Origin: JBBQKG01 sp038326655
Lineage (GTDB): Bacteria; Actinomycetota; Thermoleophilia; Solirubrobacterales; JBBDJG01
Assembly: GCA_038326655.1 (NCBI GenBank)
Contig: JBBQKG010000009.1
Location: 30,453-94,452, forward strand
DNA length: 64,000 nt
Direction: 5' to 3'
The notes below the pieces were generated by a model that saw nothing but the letters and a program-made list of their open reading frames with translations, had not been told where the DNA came from and made no database searches. The stretch's first letter is position 1. Each line of letters starts with the position of its first letter. The position numbers and the translations under genes are program-made. Below are positions 6,993-13,922 of this stretch, one piece after another.

Positions 6993-7026
6993 AGCGCAGG
7001 CCCGGGCGTCGGACCGGGCCTGCGCT
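6993..7026 (+). terminator. Hairpin terminator after the STAS/ATPase operon
   Basis: AGCGCAGGCCCGG (6993-7005) pairs perfectly with CCGGGCCTGCGCT (7014-7026) around an 8-nt loop, four nt after the ATPase stop codon. The 13-bp GC-rich stem lacks a T-tract, as is common in actinobacteria. Confidence 0.7.
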
Positions 7027-7162
7027 GGTCGCTCCCGAGTTGGAAACCGGTGTCACCAGAATGGTCCCTGGATCAGGTTTCTCTGGCGCTCGGGAGGTGT
7101 CGTACGGGACTGCCGCGACGGTACTACCCGGTCGGCATCCGGGTCTAAACCTGGGCCGCTCC

Positions 7163-7168
7163 TAGAAT
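7163..7168 (+). promoter_or_regulatory. -10 hexamer of nadE (leaderless)
   Basis: TAGAAT ends 7 nt before the nadE ATG, placing the transcript start at or beside the start codon. No Shine-Dalgarno sequence is present and no good -35 was seen. Confidence 0.5.
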
Positions 7169-7175
7169 CAGTTCG

Positions 7176-8909
7176 ATGGCCCCGATCGCACAGCCGCTGC
7201 GGATCGCGCTCGCCCAGATCAACACGACCGTGGGCGACATCGACGGAAACGCCGACGCGATCGTGGGTGGGGTCCGCCGGGCACGGGCGGAGGGCGCGCA
7301 GGTGGCGGTCTTCCCCGAGCTCGCCGTGAACGGCTATCCGCCCGAGGACCTGCTGCTGAAGACGCATTTCCTCGCCGCCGGCCGCGAGGCCGTCGATGAG
7401 ATCGCGGCCGAGGTCGACGACATGGTGGCGCTGGTCGGTTTCGCCGAGCACGCCGAGGACGTCTACAACTCGCTCGCGATTCTCGCGGACGGGCGTGTCC
7501 AGGGCATCTACCGGAAGATGTTCCTCCCCAACTACGGGGTCTTCGACGAGCAACGGTACTTCCAGGCAGGCGAGTCTCCGGCCGTGATCGAGGTGAACGG
7601 CACGACGCTCGGCCTCACGATCTGCGAGGACATCTGGGAGCCCGGCCCGCCGGCCAGCGACGAGGCGCTCGCGGGCGCCGAGGTGATCGTGAACGTCTCC
7701 GCCTCTCCGTACCACATGGGCAAGGGCGCCGAGCGCGAGCGCATGCTCGTCCAGCGAGCCCGCGACAACCTCGCGTACGTGGTGTTCTGCAACCTCGTCG
7801 GCGGCCAGGACGAGCTCGTCTTCGACGGCTACAGCCTCGTGATCGACCAGGACGGGGAGCTCGTCGCGCGCGCGGCGCAGTTCCAGGAGGAGTTCGTCGT
7901 GTGCGACATCGACCCCTCGACCGCGCAACGCGTTCGCCTGCGCGACACCCGTCACCGCCCGACCGCGCGCAGCCGGCAGGCGGTCGCGACGCTGGCGGCG
8001 GTGGGGGCGCCGGCGCGCCACGGCGCCACCGAGATCGGCGGCCCTCGGGCGAAGCCCCTCGAGCCCGGCCCCGAGGTCTACGGCGCGCTCTGCCTGGGCG
8101 TGCGGGACTACGTCGACAAAAACGGCTTCGAGCGCGTGCTGCTGGGCCTCTCGGGCGGGATCGACTCCGCCTTGACCGCCACGATCGCGGTCGACGCGCT
8201 TGGTCCGGAGCGTGTCGCGTGTGCCGTGATGCCGTCGCCGTACTCGTCCGAGGAGACGCAGGAGGATGCGCGCCGGCTCGCCGAGAATCTCGGCATCGAG
8301 CGGTTCGAGCTTCCGCTCGAGGAGGTCATGAGCGCCTACCGGCAGGCGCTCGCGCAGGCTTTCGAGGGGACCGAGCCCGGGGTCGCAGAGGAGAACGTGC
8401 AGGCGAGGATTCGCGGCAACCTCCTGATGGCCCTCTCGAACAAGTTCGGGTGGCTCGTGCTGACGACCGGCAACAAGAGCGAGTACTCGGTTGGCTACAC
8501 CACCCTCTACGGCGACATGGCGGGCGGCTTCGCGGTGTTGAAGGACGTGCCCAAGACCTGGGTCTACCGCCTCGCGCACTTCCGCAACGCGGTTGCTCCG
8601 GGCGAGCTGATCCCCGCCTCGGTGCTCGCGCGGGCACCCTCGGCGGAGCTGAGGCCGGACCAGCGCGACGAGGATTCGCTGCCGCCCTACGACATGCTCG
8701 ACGAGATCCTCGAGGAGTACATCGAGGAGGACCAGGGCCGCGAGCAGCTGATCCGCCGGGGATTGCCGGCCGAGGTGGTGGACAAGGTGATTCGCCTCGT
8801 CGATCTCGCCGAGTACAAGCGCCGCCAGGCTCCTCCGGGCATCAAGATCAGCCCGAAGGCGTTCGGCCGTGACCGCCGGCTGCCGATCACGAACAAGTTC
8901 AGGGGCTGA
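7176..8909 (+). CDS. nadE: Glutamine-dependent NAD+ synthetase
   Basis: 577 residues combining two domains. Residues 1-260 are a nitrilase-fold glutaminase with the Glu48-Lys114-Cys150 triad (FPELAVNG, YRKMFLPNY, LTICEDIW). Residues about 300-577 are the synthetase with P-loop SGGIDS (326-331) and NKSEYSVGYTTLYGDMAGGF. It makes NAD+ from deamido-NAD+, ATP and glutamine-derived ammonia channelled between domains, the last step of NAD biosynthesis. Mycobacterial NadE is longer (about 680 residues); this length matches the shorter two-domain type. The gene stands alone after a terminator, and its 3' end overlaps the convergent DUF72 gene by 11 nt. Confidence 0.95.
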   Translation: MAPIAQPLRIALAQINTTVGDIDGNADAIVGGVRRARAEGAQVAVFPELAVNGYPPEDLLLKTHFLAAGREAVDEIAAEVDDMVALVGFAEHAEDVYNSLAILADGRVQGIYRKMFLPNYGVFDEQRYFQAGESPAVIEVNGTTLGLTICEDIWEPGPPASDEALAGAEVIVNVSASPYHMGKGAERERMLVQRARDNLAYVVFCNLVGGQDELVFDGYSLVIDQDGELVARAAQFQEEFVVCDIDPSTAQRVRLRDTRHRPTARSRQAVATLAAVGAPARHGATEIGGPRAKPLEPGPEVYGALCLGVRDYVDKNGFERVLLGLSGGIDSALTATIAVDALGPERVACAVMPSPYSSEETQEDARRLAENLGIERFELPLEEVMSAYRQALAQAFEGTEPGVAEENVQARIRGNLLMALSNKFGWLVLTTGNKSEYSVGYTTLYGDMAGGFAVLKDVPKTWVYRLAHFRNAVAPGELIPASVLARAPSAELRPDQRDEDSLPPYDMLDEILEEYIEEDQGREQLIRRGLPAEVVDKVIRLVDLAEYKRRQAPPGIKISPKAFGRDRRLPITNKFRG

Positions 8910-9615
8910 CCAGCAGACGCGCGAGCCCGGGGCCCGCGTGGGGGTCGTCGGCCGGTACGCCCTTGTGCCGCGCGAACGCATAGACGTCGCGCTCCGCGGC
9001 TTCTCTGCGGAGCAGATCGCATAGGGCCACGCGCTGGGCGTCGTCGTAGTGGGTGCCCTTCAGCCGCACATAGGCAAACGGGCCGGGCGGCAGCGCCTCC
9101 GGCGCCTCGCTGTGCTCCTCGCGAAGGCATGTGGTCCCGCCGCGCGCGGCGACGGCGTCCGCGACCTCGTCGGTCCGCCAGGACTCGTGCTGGAGCTCGC
9201 ACGCGAAGGGCAAGCCGTCCGGCAGAAGCTCGAGCAGTGCGTCGAGCCCGGCGTCGTCGCGCTCGACGAAGTCGGGGACCTGGACGAGCACGCATCCGAG
9301 CTTCTCGCCGAGCGGCTCGAGCGAGGCTAGGAACCGGTGCGCGAACGCGGCGGTGGCCTCGTCTGGCGCCAGCCGCTTGCGGTACGTGAGGCGCCGGTGT
9401 GCCTTGACGGCAAACCTGAACGGCTCGGGCACGCCGTCCGCCCAGCGCGCGAGCACCGGTGGCGCCTGGACCCGGTAGAAGGTGCCGTTGACCTCGCAGC
9501 CGGTGAAGATCGATCCGTAGTGCTCGAGGAAGCGGCTCTGGGCCAGGCCCGCGGGGTAGACGCTGCCGCGCCACTCGGGATAGGCCCAGCCGGAGGTCCC
9601 CACGTAGAGCGCCAC
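8899..9615 (-). CDS. DUF72 family protein
   Basis: 238 residues from GTG 9615, reading VALYVGTSGWAYPEWRG, the canonical DUF72 N-terminus. The frame is open further upstream, but those codons lie in the next gene. Other family landmarks are LEHYGSIFTGCEVNGTFYR, FRFAVKAHRRLTY and the C-terminal FAYVRLKGTHYDD. DUF72 proteins have a TIM-barrel-like fold and no established function, although a nuclease or carbohydrate-related role has been suggested. The start lies 8 nt from the stop of the upstream thioesterase on the same strand, so the two may be co-transcribed. Its 3' end runs 11 nt into the convergent nadE. Confidence 0.85.
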   Translation of the reverse strand: MALYVGTSGWAYPEWRGSVYPAGLAQSRFLEHYGSIFTGCEVNGTFYRVQAPPVLARWADGVPEPFRFAVKAHRRLTYRKRLAPDEATAAFAHRFLASLEPLGEKLGCVLVQVPDFVERDDAGLDALLELLPDGLPFACELQHESWRTDEVADAVAARGGTTCLREEHSEAPEALPPGPFAYVRLKGTHYDDAQRVALCDLLRREAAERDVYAFARHKGVPADDPHAGPGLARLLVSP

Positions 9616-9623
9616 CGGTTGGC

Positions 9624-10037
9624 CTACGCGCGCGGCGCAGCCTCGCGGACCGCGATCGTCGCCCGCATCAGCGCACACAGGCGGCCGTCGTCGTCGGTGA
9701 CCTCGACCTCCCAGTTCCAGGCTGTGCGCCCGCGGCGGCGCAGGCGCGCGACCGCGTTCACGTGACCCGCGCTGATCGGGCGCATGAAGCTGGCGTTCAT
9801 CTCCTGCCCCATCGCGATCTTGCCCTGCTCGTACACGCCGCGCGCAGTGCCGAGCGAGGTGAGCGACTCGGCGATCGCGATCAGCGCGCCGCCGTGCACG
9901 ATCCCGTAGGCCTGGAGAATGCGGTCCGCCACCGGCATGCGGCCGCGCACCACCTCGTCGCCGATCCCCAAGACCTCGACGCCGAGCGTCCCGTCGAGCG
10001 TGCGCTCGAACGGGAGGATCTCAGGGAGATCGCTCAC
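9624..10037 (-). CDS. PaaI-like hotdog thioesterase
   Basis: 137 residues from GTG 10037. The motif YGIVHGGALIAIAESL matches the acyl-CoA thioesterase signature (HGG followed by a helix with Glu/Asp) of PaaI/YbgC-type hotdog proteins. A second element, NASFMRPISAGHVNAVARL, is the usual substrate-tunnel strand. These enzymes hydrolyse aromatic or fatty acyl-CoA as homotetramers in the cytosol. The start overlaps the stop of the FAD oxidase by 4 nt (GTGA), so the genes are translationally coupled; a shared role in lipid or ether-lipid turnover is possible. Exact substrate unknown. Confidence 0.85.
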   Translation of the reverse strand: MSDLPEILPFERTLDGTLGVEVLGIGDEVVRGRMPVADRILQAYGIVHGGALIAIAESLTSLGTARGVYEQGKIAMGQEMNASFMRPISAGHVNAVARLRRRGRTAWNWEVEVTDDDGRLCALMRATIAVREAAPRA

Positions 10038-11686
10038 GCCGGCGCCTCCGCCGGCAGCAGCTTGCCCGGATTCATGATTCCCGCCGGGTCGAGCCGCTGC
10101 TTCACGGACCGCAGCGCCTCGATGCCGAGCTCCCCGATCTCGTTGTGCATCCACGGCACGTGGTCGCGGCCGATCGCGTGGTGGTGGGTGATCGTCCCCC
10201 CCACCCGTACGATCGCGTCGCAGGCGGCGGTCTTGACGGCGTGCCACTGCTCGAGCTCGGTGCCGCGCTCCTGGGGCGCGAGAAACGTGAAGTAGAGCGA
10301 GGCGCCGCTCGGATACAGGTGCGAGACGTGGCACATCACGAGCCCGGGCGTGCCGCGCTGGTCGAGCGCACCCGAGATCGCGTCGCAGACCGCGCGGCGC
10401 AGCTCCAGCAGGCGGGACCACTCGTGGGCGGTCTCGAGCGTCTCCGCCATGACGCCGTGCCCGAGCAGGGCATCGCGCAGGTACGGGCCGTCGTAGCGCC
10501 CGCGCTCCCAGGACCGTCCCGGGGCCGAGCCGAGCGCGAGGCCGCCGGCGCGCCGGAGCAGCTTTCCCGCGAGCGCGCTGCGCCGCGCGGTGTCGGCCCG
10601 CTCGCCCTCGAAGCCGACCACGACGATGCAGCCGCCGCCGTAGCCGCGCACCCGCATGTAGCCGAGGCCGGCGCGGCGAGCGAGTGAGTCCCCGCCCGCA
10701 AGCGCCAGCGAGAGGCTGGTCTCGTGCTCGTCGGAGAGCCGCGCCACGTCCGGCACCACGCCGCGCTGCTCGAGCGTCCGGAAGGCCTCGATCCCTTCCT
10801 CGAAGGACCTGAACGTCCAGCCCTCGTAACGGCGCTCCTGCGGCTGCGGGCAGACTTCGAGGGTCGCCTGCGTGATCACCCCGAGGACGCCCTCGGAGCC
10901 CACCAGCAGCTGCCGCATGCCGGGCCCTGCGGCGGTGGCCGGGATCGCGGACAGCTCGATCTCACCTTCGGGAGTGACGCACCGGAGCCCGCAGACGAGC
11001 TTCTCGATGCTCCCATAGCCAGTCGAAGCCTGACCCGCCGAGCGGGTCGCGACCCAGCCGCCGACGGTCGCGTACTCGAACGACTGGGGAAAGTGCCCGA
11101 GCGTGAGGTTGCGGGCGGCCAGCGCCTGCTCGACCGCGGGCCCGCGCATGCCGGGGCCGAAGTCTGCCGTCAGCGAGCGCTCGTCGACGCCCTCGAGCGT
11201 CCCCATGCGGGCGAGGTCGAGTGAGATCACGGCGCCCATGCCGTCGTGCAGGGGCTCGACGCCTCCGACCACGCTGGTGCCGCCGCCGAAGGGAACCACG
11301 GCTATGCGGTCGGACGCACAGCCCTCGAGCACGGCCCGCACCTCGGCCGCGCTGGCCGGGTAGACGACCGCGTCGGGCGCAGGCGATGCCTGACCCGCAC
11401 GGAGGCGCACCAGGTCCGGATAGCCCTTGCCCGCGGCGTGCGTGACACGCGTCACGCGGTCGTCGCGGACCCACGCCTCGCCGACCGCCTGCTCGAGCGT
11501 CCGCCTGGGCCCCTCGGGCAGCTCCGCATCGGGCAGCACGACATCCTCGAGCCGCACGGGAGGCACCGGCTCCGCGGACACGCCCAGCTCGCTGCGCAGA
11601 AAGCCGAGCACGTGCGGGGGAAGCTCCTCGCCCCGGGAGGGATCGCCCCAGCCCCACCACTTCATCGGCGCGTGCGGCTCAGGCAT
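10034..11686 (-). CDS. FAD-binding oxidase, alkyldihydroxyacetonephosphate synthase-like
   Basis: About 550 residues. A FAD_binding_4 (PCMH-type) domain holds VVPFGGGTSVVGGVEP and FGPGMRGPAVEQAL. A FAD-oxidase C-terminal domain follows, with SLYFTFLAPQ, GGTITHHHAIGRDHVPW and DPAGIMNPGKLLP. The N-terminal MKWWGWGDP block is typical of actinobacterial alkyl-DHAP synthase/glycolate-oxidase-like proteins. ATG 11686 (MPEPHAPMKWWGWGD) fits homologs better than the upstream ATG at 11713; it overlaps the SRPBCC gene by 8 nt. If an alkylglycerone-phosphate synthase it would make ether lipids; lactate or glycolate dehydrogenase activity is the alternative. Confidence 0.85.
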   Translation of the reverse strand: MPEPHAPMKWWGWGDPSRGEELPPHVLGFLRSELGVSAEPVPPVRLEDVVLPDAELPEGPRRTLEQAVGEAWVRDDRVTRVTHAAGKGYPDLVRLRAGQASPAPDAVVYPASAAEVRAVLEGCASDRIAVVPFGGGTSVVGGVEPLHDGMGAVISLDLARMGTLEGVDERSLTADFGPGMRGPAVEQALAARNLTLGHFPQSFEYATVGGWVATRSAGQASTGYGSIEKLVCGLRCVTPEGEIELSAIPATAAGPGMRQLLVGSEGVLGVITQATLEVCPQPQERRYEGWTFRSFEEGIEAFRTLEQRGVVPDVARLSDEHETSLSLALAGGDSLARRAGLGYMRVRGYGGGCIVVVGFEGERADTARRSALAGKLLRRAGGLALGSAPGRSWERGRYDGPYLRDALLGHGVMAETLETAHEWSRLLELRRAVCDAISGALDQRGTPGLVMCHVSHLYPSGASLYFTFLAPQERGTELEQWHAVKTAACDAIVRVGGTITHHHAIGRDHVPWMHNEIGELGIEALRSVKQRLDPAGIMNPGKLLPAEAPA

Positions 11687-12179
11687 CACCAGAACCCGCA
11701 GCAGATCCTGCATCAGAGGCCCCGGTCGCAAAGGAGCGCTGGAGCGCGTCCAGCGCCTGGTCGAGCTGCCGGCCCGTCGCCCGCCGCAGCAGCGGGCCAC
11801 CGCCGAGCCGGGAGATTCCGCGCAGGCGCTGGTCGGTCGCGATCTCCACCAGCGTGCCTCCCTCGGCGTCGTGCAGCTCGATCTCCGTGACCGCGGATCG
11901 GAGGTACTTCTCGAACGGCGAACCGGGAATCTCCTGCTCCCACCCGTAGGCCTCGGGAGCGCGGGAGAACCGGCAGCGGAAGTCCGCGCGGACGGCCTTG
12001 CCGGCGCTGGTCTCGAAGACCTTCGTCCATTGCGAGCCCGAGCCGCCCTTGCGCTCGTAGACGCCCTCGACGCGCGTGACGTTCGGCCACCAGCGAGGCA
12101 GGTGGTAGGGGTCCGAGACAACGCTCCAGACCTCGGCGCGCGGCGCCGGTATCACGCGGCTACGCCTGGCCCGCGGCAT
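11679..12179 (-). CDS. SRPBCC/polyketide cyclase-like ligand-binding protein
   Basis: 166 residues with a START/Bet v1-like (SRPBCC) fold. The N-terminus RSRVIPAPRAEVWSVVSDPYHLPRWWPNVTRVEGV is the classic 'polyketide cyclase/dehydrase and lipid transport' pattern, followed by beta-strands and a long C-terminal amphipathic helix. Such proteins bind hydrophobic ligands in a cavity; no catalytic residue is predictable. The tail after residue 150 is Ala/Gly/Ser-rich. It overlaps the start of the FAD oxidase by 8 nt and follows the MerR gene by 14 nt, so it probably belongs to the same transcript. Confidence 0.8.
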   Translation of the reverse strand: MPRARRSRVIPAPRAEVWSVVSDPYHLPRWWPNVTRVEGVYERKGGSGSQWTKVFETSAGKAVRADFRCRFSRAPEAYGWEQEIPGSPFEKYLRSAVTEIELHDAEGGTLVEIATDQRLRGISRLGGGPLLRRATGRQLDQALDALQRSFATGASDAGSAAGSGDA

Positions 12180-12193
12180 CGACGATCAAGCCG

Positions 12194-12994
12194 CTATCCG
12201 ACCAGCCGGCGCAGGTCGCGGACGAGCAGCAGGTTCTGAAGGTGGGAGACCAGCGCGGCGAGGCTCTCGAGCGTCTCGATCGCCTCCTTTCGCCGCTCGC
12301 GGTTACGTGAGCGCAGGGCCGGGCCGAGCAGCTGCTCGAGCAGCGAGGCCTCGCGGTCGGCGGACGTCCGGAAGACACGGAGGTTCCGCGGGGCGACGCC
12401 GTAGCGGGTCAGCTCGGCGGCCGCGCGCACGATGTCACGCTCGATCGCACCGTAGGACCGCGCGCCGGCCCGGCCGGCCCCCCGGACGACGCCGTGTTCC
12501 TCGAGCTCGCGGACGAGCCGCTCGTCGGCGCCCGTGGACTCGATCACCTCGTCGAGCGAATGGGGGAGCTCCCCGGCGGCATCGAGCGAGATCCGGCGCG
12601 GGCGCTGGTCGATCTCCTCGCGCTCCCCGGCCCCGGCGTTCCCGGCACTCTCGGCGCTGCGCCCGGAGGCGAGCTCCTGCCTGATCACCCGAAGCGGGAG
12701 GAACTCGTCGCGCTGGAGGCGCAGGATCGTGCGCAGCCGGTTCACGTCGGCGGGCGAGTAGAGGCGGTAGCCGCCCTGCGTGCGGCGGGGCGAGACGAGC
12801 TTCTGGTCCTCGAGGTAGCGGATCTTCGAGATCGAGATGTCCGAGAACTCGCGCGCAAGCAGCTTCGACACGGCCCCGATCGTGAGCGCCTTGCGGGTCG
12901 CCGGCCGCTCGGGCAGGCGTGAGTCGCCGGGCGGGCGCCCAGCCTGGTGACCGTCCGGCTCGCGACCGGCGGAGGGCAGCGTCGGCGTGCCCAT
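12194..12994 (-). CDS. MerR-type transcriptional regulator, FtsR-like
   Basis: 266 residues. The winged HTH spans about 37-110 (TIGAVSKLLAREFSDISISKIRYLEDQKLVSPRRTQGGYRLYSPADVNRL), followed by a linker and a C-terminal helical region containing a second HTH-like stretch (SYGAIERDIVRAAAELTRYG). The layout matches the actinobacterial FtsR/Rv1828 family, which activates ftsZ in corynebacteria. The adjacent upstream gene is a GarA-type FHA protein, the same pairing as in mycobacteria and corynebacteria, which supports orthology. The start could also be ATG-less internal codons nearer the HTH, since the first 35 residues are low complexity. Ligand unknown. Confidence 0.8.
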   Translation of the reverse strand: MGTPTLPSAGREPDGHQAGRPPGDSRLPERPATRKALTIGAVSKLLAREFSDISISKIRYLEDQKLVSPRRTQGGYRLYSPADVNRLRTILRLQRDEFLPLRVIRQELASGRSAESAGNAGAGEREEIDQRPRRISLDAAGELPHSLDEVIESTGADERLVRELEEHGVVRGAGRAGARSYGAIERDIVRAAAELTRYGVAPRNLRVFRTSADREASLLEQLLGPALRSRNRERRKEAIETLESLAALVSHLQNLLLVRDLRRLVG

Positions 12995-13004
12995 CAGGCG
13001 GCCC

Positions 13005-13466
13005 TCACCGTTCCAGGTACGTGAGCTTGTACTTGCCGACCTGAACCTCGTCGCCGTGCTGCAGCTTGTGCGACTCGATCCGGCGGCGGTTCACGTAGGT
13101 CCCGTTGAGCGAGCCGAGGTCGTCGAGAAACAGGCCCTCCCGGCGCCTCACGACCAGCGCGTGGTTGCGCGATACCGTGACGTCGTCCAGGAACACCCCG
13201 GCGTCGGGGCTGCGCCCGATCGTCATCCGCTCGCCCTCGATCCCGAAGCTCTCCCCCGCCCGGCCTCCGCCGGATCGGATCACGAGCGCGCCGCCCTCGG
13301 CCACGACCTGCTCGAGGTCGACCGCCTGCAGCTCGCCGGTCTCGCCGACCTTGTAGGTGATCGTGGTCTGGTCACCTTCACCTTCGTCCGCAGCGAGATG
13401 GGCGCCGCACTTTTGGCAGAAGTTCGCGCCGGGGCTATTTATGAACCCGCACTCCGGGCAGTGCAC
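13005..13466 (-). CDS. garA: GarA/OdhI-like FHA-domain protein with N-terminal zinc ribbon
   Basis: 153 residues. Residues 1-22 are a zinc ribbon (MHCPECG, NFCQKCG). Residues about 63-150 are an FHA domain with GRSPDAGVFLDDVTVSRNHA and GSLNGTYVNRRRI, the phosphothreonine-binding elements. FLDDVTVSR, GSLNGTYVNR and the C-terminal GDEVQVGKYKLTYL closely match GarA/OdhI, which inhibits 2-oxoglutarate dehydrogenase and steers glutamate metabolism. In GarA a Thr-Thr pair before the FHA is phosphorylated by PknB/PknG; here a TTITY segment follows the ribbon at a comparable place. The zinc ribbon is absent from mycobacterial GarA. It lies 10 nt upstream of the MerR gene, an operon conserved in actinobacteria. 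Confidence 0.85.
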   Translation of the reverse strand: MHCPECGFINSPGANFCQKCGAHLAADEGEGDQTTITYKVGETGELQAVDLEQVVAEGGALVIRSGGGRAGESFGIEGERMTIGRSPDAGVFLDDVTVSRNHALVVRRREGLFLDDLGSLNGTYVNRRRIESHKLQHGDEVQVGKYKLTYLER

Positions 13467-13499
13467 GGCCGACCTCCGCTCAGGCTCCGCGGCCCGAGC

Positions 13500-13775
13500 T
13501 CACTCCGTGCCCTTGACGATTCCGTCGTCCTGGCCGAGTGCCTTCCCGGCGAGGATGTCCGTCAGCTGCTGGACGTCGGCTCCGCTGATCACGGACTGGC
13601 CTTCCTCACGCTTCTTGCGAAGCCGGTTGACCAGCTCGGCTCGCAGGATGTCGATCTTCCCATGCAGGATGCGCCGCTGGTAGGAGACCTTCTCCTCGTC
13701 GGCGGTGAGGTTGTCGATCAGCTCCTTGAGCTCGGGGTCCGACAGCGACCCGAGGTCTGGAAATGTCTCGTCCAT
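13500..13775 (-). CDS. RsiG-like putative c-di-GMP-responsive anti-sigma factor
   Basis: 91 residues, mostly two long helices. Helix one carries Glu27-x3-Ser31-x2-Arg34-x3-His38-x3-Asp42. This matches the c-di-GMP signature E(x3)S(x2)R(x3)Q(x3)D of RsiG, the anti-sigma factor that sequesters the flagellar/sporulation-type sigma WhiG, except for His in place of Gln. One motif per chain recalls the homodimeric RsiG of Rubrobacter rather than the two-motif Streptomyces protein. The second helix, ADVQQLTDILAGKALG, would complete the hairpin. It is upstream of garA on the same strand (33 nt gap). No whiG-like sigma gene is in the window. Confidence 0.6.
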   Translation of the reverse strand: MDETFPDLGSLSDPELKELIDNLTADEEKVSYQRRILHGKIDILRAELVNRLRKKREEGQSVISGADVQQLTDILAGKALGQDDGIVKGTE

Positions 13776-13922
13776 GTATCTCCTTCGCGGTTGATACGAG
13801 CCGTGCGCCTAGAGCGCTCGGCGGGGCGGTCATCCGGCACGGAAGATCCGATTATATGGGGGCATCGGCAAGGGTCAACTGGAGCTTGAGGGTATCGCCG
13901 CCGCCGGCCGCGCCCGGTCGGC

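Noticed and set aside
7027..7175. Possible tRNA or small RNA between the terminator and nadE
   Set aside because: No cloverleaf, T-loop sequence or strong hairpin could be drawn; only the nadE -10 hexamer is supported.
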